The notes under the pieces were generated by a model. That model saw only the letters and a program-made list of their open reading frames with translations. It was not told the DNA's origin and ran no database searches. Shown piece by piece: positions 55,901 through 64,000 of a stretch of 64,000 bases of DNA. Origin of the DNA: Schizophyllum amplum (taxonomy: Eukaryota > Basidiomycota > Agaricomycetes > Agaricales > Schizophyllaceae); the NCBI GenBank assembly GCA_007026445.1, contig VDMD01000054.1, positions 62,001 through 126,000 on the forward strand, in the 5' to 3' direction. Position numbers and translations under genes: made by a program. The stretch's first letter is position 1. The number at the start of each line of letters is the position of its first letter.

Positions 55901-56386
55901 GCAGGACTGTCGTTGACACTGCATGCAGGCAACAACGCTGAAATGGCGGCTCATATATCCAGTGGGAAGAAGCCTGGTATGGCAGATCCTATGGAGCTAC
56001 GCTCAGCCCTCACCCGCGCTGCGAATGCGGAGCGTCGCCAAAACAACACGGCGAACCAACTGGCGCAGTCGAGGAGCGATTCCACTCTTTCCAGCAGAGA
56101 TCTGCCGCGGCGGACATGAAGTGGGATGCGCGCGTCAAGGAATACGAGACGCGTCTCAAGGCCGCGGAAGAGAGGTACAAGCGGGAAAAGCAAGGCGCCA
56201 AGGACCGCCAGACAGAGATGGAGCGAACCATTTCGTGAGCGCCTGCCGCTTCGTCCGTTGTCTGTGTTCTTACTCTCAAATCACAGGCTCTTGAGTCGCC
56301 AGGTCGAGGAGACCCGCAAGCGAAATCAGCATGTGGGCGATATCGTCGAGGCGAACAAGGTTCCCAACAACTCGCCTGGGAGATGA
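52983..56386 (+). CDS. CM1-domain coiled-coil protein (Mto1/Pcp1/centrosomin-like)
   Basis: Probable spindle-pole or cytoplasmic microtubule-organising protein that recruits gamma-tubulin complexes. The start is the ATG at 52983 (MSSALHSMADLSIAQSAH). The centrosomin motif 1 region sits in SLKKENFNVKLRVHFLEERL, then PDQMDQALKQNINLKIEVQN and RGLEIKKLKKLVLELEREL, about residues 110-180. The rest is almost continuous coiled coil to the C-terminus (for example LRAQLDEHADVVAQRED, KFEITFAHQEEQLQ, IDDQDGEWREEMEE, SLQLEVDRLKRDLERLEDEL and KRAKEAENRFADKLVEMRKQ). The end is ANKVPNNSPGR. One base is missing near 54507 (CTCCAGAGAAGG), breaking the frame between HQEEQLQ and EKEKELQSLQ. An intron (near 53100-53185) is needed near the N-terminus. 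Otherwise splice sites are regular. Confidence 0.8.
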
Positions 56387-56812
56387 TTTCGCGAGTCTCG
56401 CTCGCGCCTCTTTCGCATGTTGCTGATGATACCCTACCTATGTTACGCTTATGGTTATGCTGCTGCGCAGACTGTCGCTCTCTTTGCTTTGCCCCTTGGT
56501 CGCACGGCTGGGTGCGCACTATGGATCGCTATGCTGTATAGTTGTAAATCGCACTGTATTATTATCTCATGTTACATCTAATCCTAATGACTCGTGCTGA
56601 TACCCTGGAAGAACTGGCTGATGCGTGACAATTGAATCGACCAGCCCTAAATTTTGCACTGACAATTGTCCACTTCGACCGCAATGTGGGTCCACGGATT
56701 CAATGACACGTGACTTCCACGCGCTCAGAATTCCCAACCGATTCCGGTCGCGCAGTTGCTTCCACGTCCATGGCACATTGAGGCTCCGTCTGACTAGACG
56801 TGTGCTTGCATC
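56387..56812. other. Intergenic stretch
   Basis: 3' flank of the CM1 gene and promoter region of MFS transporter C. No feature recognised. Confidence 0.4.
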
Positions 56813-58971
56813 ATGGATGCGCTCGAAAGCACACCCTTACTCGCTGACTCGTCTACTACCAACGATGACGTTTGCTCGGGTCCGTACGCACGGTTCACCT
56901 CCCGGCGAAAGGTAGCTCTGGTAGTGCTCGTGGGATGGTCTCCCTCATGTCGAGTAAGTCGACTGTGTGACAGCTTCATATCTTGAAGCTGATACTCAGC
57001 TTGAAACAGTGATAGTAGCGGGATCCTTCATTCCCGCCATCCCTCAGATTGCCAAGGACCTCGATGTCGGTGCCGCAGCTGTGAGGTCGGTCGAGCGCGG
57101 CTCACAGGCCACAACTCATTCGTCATTATTGACACCGAGGTACTGAATCAAACTCGCAGCTTGGCCATTAGCGTGACATTGATATCTGAATCGCTTGGGT
57201 CTCTGGTGGCTTCGTCGTACTCAACCTTTTGTGCGTCGCGTGCCAATGGGGTCTCTCTGTCCTAAGGAGTTTGGAAGACGGTCGCCGACCAGTCTATCTT
57301 GTTGCTTTGCCCATCTTATGTGCCGGAAGCCTTGGGGTTGCATCTTCGTCCACGATAACACAGCTATTGCTCTGGCGCTCCGTACAAGCACTTGGGATGT
57401 CGCCCGGGTTCTCCGTAGGCGCTGGCGTAGTAGGTTCGTCACCTCATTCACAGTTTTCGTATTCCCGATGCTCAACATCACTTACACTAGGGGATTTATA
57501 TCCTGCCGAACATCGAGGGCTGGCTATGGGTGCCTTCCTCGGAGTGAGCTTTCTGTGCCCGTCAATGGCGCGGAGAAGGAAAGCTTATCGTTCTTCGCAG
57601 ATTGCCCTTCTGGGTCCCCTTCTAGCGCCAGTTGTCGGGGGTGCGGGTGGCTGCTCTCCTACCACCACTGTTCCGCGTGCTAAACATGCGACGCAGGCTA
57701 TGCCTCGCACTACGGGTCGTGGAGGGATATGCAATGCGGTCTGGTCGGTGCAAGTCTGCTCACGCTCTTGATTCTGTACCTTGACCTTCCTGAGACGAGG
57801 TGAGCGTCTTCTCGAAGTTTCACGGCGTCGTCTAACTCGGTCTACGTGATAGCCATACCGGCACTACGGGCGCATACAAGGCTCGAGAAGCAGCCGACTT
57901 ACAAGGCTCGCGGCCACCTCGCTTTGTGCTCATCAATTGCTTGCGACCCTTGGGGCTTCTCCGAAGCCCGAATGTCCTTGCAGTGGTATGTGGAACAATC
58001 GTCACGTTCATCATGCTACTGATATACCCGCAGACTCTGGCTGGCTTCTGCGTTCTAACGACGAACTTCGGTATGCGCATCTGCTTCTTCGCATGGCTTA
58101 CATGCTTATGCAAACTCAGCGCTCTTGGTGCCCATAAACAGCACGATAGTGAGCGACAACCTTCGCGCGGAAACGTTGACTTCACGACTCCTCTAGGGTG
58201 ATCGATACGACTTGAACGCGTTCCTCATAGGCCTTTGCATGGTGCCGTCTGGATTGGGCAATATCAGTGAGCTTATTCTAAACGGCGCCGTCTGCACACT
58301 TCTGATTTGCACGTAGTCGGAGCGCCACTGGCGGGTCGGCTGTCTGACAAGGCGCTGTCCAGACGGGGTGGAGACGTCTTGTGCCCGGAGGACCGTCTGC
58401 GGGCGACCATACTAGGCGCAGGGTTCCTCGTCCCGTTGTCTGCGCTATCTGCCGGTCTGATCGTCCAGCTGGTCCCCGGAAGGCTCGGCCTGGCACTCAA
58501 TCTGCTATGTTTCTTCATGAATGGCATCGGCGTCAGTTGGTCACGGGTTTCCTGGCTACCCTCTACTGACGTATCGCTCCTGGTGTAGGTGGAACTGACG
58601 CTGACCCCATTGGCCGCGTACTGCATCGATATTCTCCACAGTAGAAGTGCTGAAGTCATTGCCGCTAATAGGTATGTCTTCCTCTTGTCGCCGCCGTGGT
58701 GCTCCTTGTGGCATCCGAGTCCTCGCCTGATGCGCATCCAGCGGTTTCCGCTCTCTCCTGATCTCGCTGACGATAGGATCCGTTGTTCCCTTGATAAGCA
58801 AGTTGGGCGTCATTGGTGTCGGTGTTTTGAGCGCTGGCGTGGCATGGGCAGGGTTTGGGTGAGTCGAGAGCGCCCCGTGTTGATGCAGCTGACAAGACGT
58901 CTTCCAGGCTGATTTGCGTGACCATTTGTTACGGCAAAAGCATGCGAGTGAACGTCAACATGGACGAATGA
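56813..58971 (+). CDS. MFS transporter C, DHA1-like drug/H+ antiporter type
   Basis: Twelve-segment major facilitator unrelated in exon plan to transporters A and B. The start is the ATG at 56813 (MDALESTPLLADSSTTND). Exons encode VALVVLVGWSPLMS, VAGSFIPAIPQIAKDL, LAISVTLISESLGSLVASSY, GRRPVYLVALPILCAGSLG, LLLWRSVQALGMSPGFSVGA, DLYPAEHRGLAMGAFLG, IALLGPLLAPVVGG, YASHYGSWRDMQCGLVGASL, PRFVLINCLRPLGLLRSPNV, TFIMLLIYPQTLAG, DRYDLNAFLIGLCMVPSGLG, GAPLAGRLSDKALSRRGG and VPLSALSAGLIVQLVPGRLG, then AAYCIDILHSRSAEVIAANR. A short exon gives GSVVPLISKLGVIGVGVLSA, and the end is LICVTICYGKSMRVNVNMDE. Motif A-like GAPLAGRLSD and the antiporter-type GLGNI are visible. It looks intact, though the exon near 58670-58760 is not fully resolved. 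Confidence 0.83.
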
Positions 58972-59420
58972 CCCCGACAACGTGCAGAGGAGACTATAGA
59001 TGTATCGCGTGAATATATACAGGATATTGGGTGTAGGTCCTGGAGTTCGAATATATAGAACGGAGAATGCCTTTTTCGTCAATAAAGGATTTCCATTCTT
59101 GGTTATCACGGACATTTTCTTATTTTGGTGTTTTTTATTGACCGCAGGATTGTCTCTCGTCCTCTACTCTCTCTTCCGCATCTTTCGTCGCCAGTTCCAG
59201 GGTTCGAAGAACATCGAATACCAGGAGAACATGTGCAGACCTCGTTGAAAAACACGAGGCCTTCATTCCCGTTCTGGAGAGGCTTAGTAAGCGTCACCCA
59301 TAACGCAGTGTCCCCCGCTGCAGCCGGCGTTGGAGGTCCTTCTCTCCACCCCGACCACCATCATCAACACAACGAATCCTTGGTCATTTTGACCCAGCCA
59401 CGACGGAGAAGAAGAATATC
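58972..59420. other. Intergenic stretch
   Basis: AT-rich flank with TATATA-like runs near 59012 and 59050. No gene assigned; leader sequence of the next gene may lie at the right end. Confidence 0.35.
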
Positions 59421-61103
59421 TTGCAGGAGTATGGTGTCGTTGATCGCGGTGCGTATCAAGCGCTCAGTCCGCGGAAGTTTTTTGACAAAAATCCAGGACT
59501 GCTGAATCGTTCTGACCGCGCCGAATCGTCATCTGGGACCAGCGAGTCTACTTGCGTTCCATCCCTGAGACCCGATTTTCCCCAAGCCGGTCAAGATTGC
59601 AAGTTCCGTCACTCCTTTGTGCGCACACAGTCTACGGCACCTATCCCCCCATATAATCCTTACGAACGCATGTCTAATATGGGCTCGTCCGCCGACCTGT
59701 CTTCCTCATGCTGGCATGAAAGCGATGCGTTTGACCACACGTCCGTCTACACGCCTCCGACGCGCTTACCGCGCCTGAAGATTGCCAGCACTCTGTCCCC
59801 CGCTCTCCCTGATCTACAGTACGCGCTCGGGGTCCCAGGTCATGTCTACAACTCTTCTACATCGCCCGCGCTTTCCACAGACCGGTCTCTGGAGGACGCG
59901 TCGTCCAGTTCTGATGACGGTCTGTCCGACTCAGGCTTGGACACGCCCGAGTCCGAAGCGCCGGAGCTGGTAGAAGACGATGGCGAGTCGCCTCCGTACA
60001 ATCCGCAGCTGCTGTCGCCTGTGTCGCCAGAGCTCTCGCCGGAATGGAGTACACGTCGGATGGCATCTGAGGCGGACAGCGATGGAGAACCCACGTCCAA
60101 GGCCATGCTGCTCTCGAGCGGTCATCTGCGCGCGCCTTACGCCTACGGGCCGTACGATCTGCGTCGCGACATCCCCATATACGATCACGATCCTTATGAT
60201 CACGCCCGCGAGCACAGTTTAGTGGGCTACGACGACCAGTACGCCTACTACCCACCACATCTGCAGCCGCTGCCATCCGATCTATTCGAAGGGTCCCAAG
60301 ATCCGTTCCCTCTCTGGTCCGAAGCACCGCCTGACTCGCCTGCCCTGCGCTCGACTGCATCGTTGCCCGAACTAGACTTCGGAGAAGAGTGCGAGAGCGA
60401 GGACGACGAACCACCTCCCTCGCCAGCGCGGTCGCTCGTCTCCCTCCCTGGCGCCGATGGTGACGATGACATGGCGTTCCTCGTTCAGTCATCATCTGCA
60501 TTCGACTTTGACGCTCCCGCTGACCGCGAGACGACGTCTCCGTCCCCGCGGAGTGACAGTCTCCTCCTCTTGGATGATGCTCCGGAAGACCAGTCCCGCT
60601 CCCCGTCGCCGGACGGTCCATTCTATCTCCCCCTTCCTGACGAGGGCGGCGATGTGGAATGGATGGACCCCGAGCTGCGCCGCCTCTGTGACATTCAACG
60701 AAGGGCGCAGGCCGCGGAGTGGGAGGGTCGACAGAAGGAGGCGGTACTGCTGGAACAAGGTCTCATGCAAGCGCGTGCGGAAGTCAAGCGGCAGCGGAAG
60801 AAAGACAAGGAACGCGCCAGGGAAGCGGCGGCGCTCATCAGGCTGAAGCTCGCCTCCGGCGTAGGCAGCGCAATCGATGTGCCGTCGCCACCGCCGCCCA
60901 GCTCGAAGAAGGCCGCCGCCAGCAGCGCATCACAGCTTGTGGCACGCATGCTGCTTCGTCGCCATGACACGACGCGCCCAATCTCGCATCGCCACTCGCA
61001 GGCTGCGCACGTTTCATCGCCGCTCGCCATACGGACTAGAGAGGCGTCGCGGGACAGTGACATAGAGTCGCTACCGCTGACGCTGCGTCTGCTCGACAGT
61101 TGA
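59421..61103 (+). CDS. Acidic, disordered protein with C-terminal basic helix
   Basis: Single long open frame of up to 560 residues, not assigned to a family. It is rich in Ser, Pro, Asp and Glu, with acidic patches (SSSSDDGLSDSGLDTPESE, EECESEDDEPPPSP). Near residue 420-480 there is a strong helix, PELRRLCDIQRRAQAAEWEG then EVKRQRKKDKERAREAAALI, followed by a Ser-rich basic tail ending LPLTLRLLDS. The pattern suggests a nuclear or regulatory scaffold. The start is not certain: the first Met of the frame is used here, but MSNMGSSADLSSS at 59670, just after an ATATAATC run, could be the true start. Basidiomycete-specific proteins of this kind are common and uncharacterised. Confidence 0.55.
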   Translation: MQEYGVVDRGAYQALSPRKFFDKNPGLLNRSDRAESSSGTSESTCVPSLRPDFPQAGQDCKFRHSFVRTQSTAPIPPYNPYERMSNMGSSADLSSSCWHESDAFDHTSVYTPPTRLPRLKIASTLSPALPDLQYALGVPGHVYNSSTSPALSTDRSLEDASSSSDDGLSDSGLDTPESEAPELVEDDGESPPYNPQLLSPVSPELSPEWSTRRMASEADSDGEPTSKAMLLSSGHLRAPYAYGPYDLRRDIPIYDHDPYDHAREHSLVGYDDQYAYYPPHLQPLPSDLFEGSQDPFPLWSEAPPDSPALRSTASLPELDFGEECESEDDEPPPSPARSLVSLPGADGDDDMAFLVQSSSAFDFDAPADRETTSPSPRSDSLLLLDDAPEDQSRSPSPDGPFYLPLPDEGGDVEWMDPELRRLCDIQRRAQAAEWEGRQKEAVLLEQGLMQARAEVKRQRKKDKERAREAAALIRLKLASGVGSAIDVPSPPPPSSKKAAASSASQLVARMLLRRHDTTRPISHRHSQAAHVSSPLAIRTREASRDSDIESLPLTLRLLDS

Positions 61104-62377
61104 CCGCGTATCATCAGCCTATACAATGTGTTCGTCCGGATCTTCTCTTTCTTGCTATCGCCTCTTTCTACTTCTTTTCTCAGCCCCGAGTCACCCCCAC
61201 TCTCGCGTCTGGCGGCGTCGCCGGCGCGATGTGCCCTTCTTCTTCGCCTTCGTGAATGTAAATATCTTAGGTTTGTCGACCCTTCCCCCCGCTTTTGCCC
61301 TGTCATACTTGTCACCTGCTGTCTTGTACACATCCGTTTGCTGTCAGGCTTTCGCGGGGAAGGACGATTGGCTTAGCTTTCTTTTCTTGTACCATACTTG
61401 AGAAAACGGAGGATGCCTTGGTAATTAGGGTATTCTGACTTGCGTAAATCGTTGTAGCATCGCTATTCTGCCTGGCTGCTGATATGTATACAGTTTGCTC
61501 GCTATATATTGTGCGCGTTTAGTGGAAGAATCTTGTGTGGACGCCGCTGTTGAACGTTGAAAATCGAGGGAAGGCGGCAGCCGTCGTCTGGCCACTGGTT
61601 TGGAATTTGTGGCGGATGCCGGATGTTCTGAATCCGGAAGGCAATGCCAACAGCCCCCGCGAGCACCTCGGCGTCATGTTACGACAGTTGAACAGCAATG
61701 GCTATTCCTCGAGAGAGGACGCATTCTCGGGCACGCTCGATCTTGTTCGTTGGCGGTGGGCACCTTCTCAACCGTCTACCTCCCGAGTACAAGGCGCCGC
61801 AGCGGTGGGCTCCAACTCCTGTGCTAACGCGGGCGCCCGTGTTTCCGGCATTCACGTCCATAGCTCAGCGCTTCAGCGCTCAGCGCTCAGTCCTCACCTT
61901 CACATAGGTGGCCTCCTTCAATTGAAACTGGCGTCATCATCCACTCCGGGGCCTGCCTACTCGATACCATCTCATCCCAGCATACGCCGGGTCTCTTGCA
62001 AGCTACCGCCTTCAGTCTCGTCTACGGATACAGAATTGACTTTTTTGTGGATCCGATCTGTTGAACTTGTCTCGTACGAAGCTGGGCGAACAGCCTGTGC
62101 CTAAAAGGGACTGAGACATGCATCATCTGCGCCATTTTTTCGAACAGGTCTTAGATCTCCAGCATAGCAGTGCGATCCGGACCGGTTCCAGACCAAGGAT
62201 ATAGTATTTGTAAAAGTGTCTTGCACTCCTATTCCCCACCACACTCACAGCAACAAATTTACTCACCCCCATCTTACGCTGAGCGTCAAGGCACGTATGG
62301 GACATACACAGGACATCAAGGTGCGTGATATGCACCTGCATTTGACAGACGTTAGCCTACTCATTTCTTAGCAGCCG
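61104..62377. other. Gene-free stretch
   Basis: 3' flank of the acidic protein (pyrimidine-rich at 61140-61190) and upstream flank of the helical protein. A 189-codon frame at 61535-62104 has low-complexity, random-looking sequence and I do not call it. Confidence 0.4.
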
Positions 62378-63141
62378 TTGCGCCCCCTCCTTGGCTCTAT
62401 CCCACCGCTGCAATCTCGCGTCAGAGCTATTATCGACGCGATCGTCGAATTTCGACGCCTATTACAGAGGATTGCAGTCTCAGCACCTACCGATATAAAG
62501 CTGGTGGTCACTGTGTGCGAGCTGCTCCAATTCGTCACTCATGTCGACCGCACGATCCGGGCCCTCTTCTCTTTCTTCCGCTACATTCAACAGGCGACTC
62601 ATCCGAATAATCGGTCAAAGGTCGACATCCTCCCGCACTTCGTTCGCGAGGCTCAGAACAAGTACAAACAATTCCTGGACGAAGTAGCGACACTTGGTTC
62701 GGACACGACCGACCTGCAAGCTTCCCTCACCGCTCTGGCGCAATCGGTAAAGGACGATATTTGTCAGCAACAGCTTCATAGCCCCCACCAACTTTCTGGC
62801 ATTCGAACGTCGTGGAACCGCTACTCACGCGCCTTGGTTACATGGACCAGCGAATGATTATAGCCGATCGCCTGATGGGTTTGCAGCAAGCGGCACAATT
62901 CGCTGCCTGTGCCGACGCGCAGCTGCAAGCGAGCCTTTCGTTGTGCGCGCGCTTCGCAGCTAATGCAAATGAACTTGATCAGCATATCGATCTAGGGCCA
63001 CTTTTACACTTCCATGATTTGCCAGAAGACGTCCAACTGGCAGTGCACGATATCGCGAGAGGCATATATGATTGGCTTGACAATCAAGCCACCATATCAA
63101 CCAACGCCACTCTTGCAACGCACTTCATGTACGCGAACTAG
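62378..63141 (+). CDS. All-helical unknown protein, frame-broken
   Basis: The first part, from MRPLLGSIPPLQSRVRAIID, is clearly helical (VEFRRLLQRIAVSAPTD, CELLQFVTHVDRTIRALFSF, HFVREAQNKYKQFLDEVATL). It then breaks by one base near 62817 (CGAACGTCGTGG) and continues with VEPLLTRLGYMDQRMIIADR, QQAAQFAACADAQLQASLSL, DLPEDVQLAVHDIARGIYDW and ends HFMYAN. The two parts read as one helical protein of about 250 residues once a missing base is allowed for. I do not recognise a family; the layout recalls helical adaptor or N-terminal domains of fungal signalling proteins, but that is only a guess. An upstream exon may exist, because the frame is open to 62370. Confidence 0.5.
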
Positions 63142-63676
63142 TACTTAATTTGCCAGGCCGATTCACTGATAAGAGCCTGTACAGCAACCGCCGATATCGT
63201 AGTCTCGTAAACCATCCTCTATACTGTAGATCTGGAAAACCAATAGTGACCGTGAGTGCGATTTGCGTGAAAATAGAGACGTGAGTCGCGTTTTCGCGTG
63301 AAAATACGAGTGAATCGTGATTTTCGCGTGATGATCAGCGTCTAGAGATCATAACGGTGAGCTCACGCGTTCGAGAGTCAGTCGTGAGTGAGAGCCCCGA
63401 AATTTAGAATCACGCAAACAGTGACCTCTCGCGCGTGATTCAATCACGACGAGAGTCGCTATAACATGAATTAAACTAATTTCTTATGTTAGTACTGGTG
63501 AATCGGTTCAAGCACTGCATGAGGGGCACCGAGTTCGACCCATTGTACGTGTTGAGCGCACGAGACTGATATGTGAGTCATACTCGACTATGCAGAACGA
63601 ATTCGAGAGAACTCAGGACAGTCAGGCATCTGGCGTGTTCTCGAGCCGTTGAGCGCGACGACGCCTCTCTCAGCGC
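63142..63676. repeat. Degenerate GTGAATCGTGATTTTCGC-type repeat region
   Basis: Between about 63245 and 63475 the motifs GTGAGTCGCG, TTTTCGCGTGAAAATA, GTGAATCGTGATTTTCGC and the inverted CGCGTGATTCAATCACGA repeat irregularly. The flanks to 63142 and 63676 hold no recognised gene. Similar units occur near 41.5 kb. Confidence 0.55.
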
Positions 63677-63714
63677 TCAGCGACCGCGACCGCCGGCGCG
63701 GTCGCGGTTGCTGA
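63677..63714. repeat. GC-rich hairpin
   Basis: TCAGCGACCGCGACCGC is followed by a 4-base loop and GCGGTCGCGGTTGCTGA, matching at 16 of 17 positions when folded. It is an isolated inverted repeat with no poly-T tail, so not a bacterial-type terminator. Confidence 0.6.
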
Positions 63715-64000
63715 TCACCATTGATTGCAGAAGAGATAGATGTAAGTTGTCCGTCATATCACATCTCTGAAATCTGACAGCGTGTAGGCACTCGACATCC
63801 CAACGAACAGCGGACAGTGACTAGTGACTTCGCCATGTACTCCGTATACATACATTCTATATATGCACGCCTGAGCGCCACGGCAATGCTTAGGCATGTA
63901 CGAAAGCCAAAATAAATCGCCTGAGCAAATAGATGCAAATAAGTCAAGTTGACGTCACGCGAGGCAGCCCAAACTTCGTCCGTGCGACTGTGCTATGCCA

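Noticed and set aside
1..59000. A secondary-metabolite gene cluster (reductases, MFS pumps, NmrA, GST)
   Set aside because: No core synthase, cyclase or P450 is present, and housekeeping genes lie between; tandem duplication explains the pattern better.
61535..62104. A 189-codon frame as a gene
   Set aside because: Composition looks random and there is no promoter or homologous pattern.
1..64000. tRNA genes, rRNA or CRISPR arrays
   Set aside because: No cloverleaf-type segment, rRNA core or regularly spaced direct repeats were found by eye; CRISPR is not expected in a fungus.

Overview
This is a piece of a fungal nuclear genome, most likely an agaricomycete basidiomycete (mushroom or polypore type). 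The evidence is many genes broken by short GT-AG introns (about 45-65 nt), moderately GC-rich coding sequence, no operon structure, and basidiomycete-typical families: DUF6593, F-box/leucine-rich proteins with a coiled-coil start, a secreted Rds1-like ferritin-fold protein, and MSIILYR-type glutathione transferase-like proteins. I saw no rRNA, tRNA or CRISPR array.

Layout. 0-6.2 kb: three tandem aldo/keto reductase genes on the minus strand; the first is cut by the window edge. 7.6-8.6 kb: a secreted Rds1-like protein with a clear TATA box. 10.6-11.2 kb: a tiny multi-intron cysteine-rich gene. 11.6-18.2 kb: two tandem DHA2-type MFS transporters. 18.6-20.1 kb: two unrecognised minus-strand genes, one membrane and one probably mitochondrial. 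20.4-23.7 kb: a Rap1-type Myb protein. 24 kb: a GFA/CENP-V zinc protein. 25-32 kb: a decayed glutathione transferase copy, an NmrA-like protein, an F-box/LRR gene and a second, inverted glutathione transferase copy. 32.5-38.4 kb: a DUF6593 protein, shugoshin and a C2-domain protein. 38.9-41.3 kb: a RecQ-like helicase fragment fused to an AT-hook gene 5' end, bounded by inverted repeats. 42-43.8 kb: a fourth aldo/keto reductase on the plus strand. 43.9-47.1 kb: a coiled-coil protein and a full-length F-box protein. 47.1-52.7 kb: gene-poor, with minisatellites and an 820-bp fold-back element. 53-56.4 kb: a CM1-domain (Mto1/centrosomin-like) coiled-coil protein. 56.8-59 kb: a third, unrelated MFS transporter. 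59.4-61.1 kb: an acidic disordered protein. 62.4-63.1 kb: an all-helical unknown.

Function. Aldo/keto reductases, glutathione transferase-like proteins, an NmrA-like sensor and three MFS pumps lie close together and look like ordinary duplicated detoxification genes. There is no polyketide synthase, peptide synthetase, terpene cyclase or P450, so I do not call a biosynthetic cluster. Three chromosome or microtubule proteins (Rap1-Myb, shugoshin, CM1) are present but far apart.

The most notable points are the inverted-repeat-bounded helicase/AT-hook chimera, the fold-back element, the inverted pair of glutathione transferase copies, and repeated single-base deletions that break otherwise well-conserved reading frames. 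The deletions suggest either residual sequencing indels or widespread recent decay. I did not find a clearly new multi-gene system.
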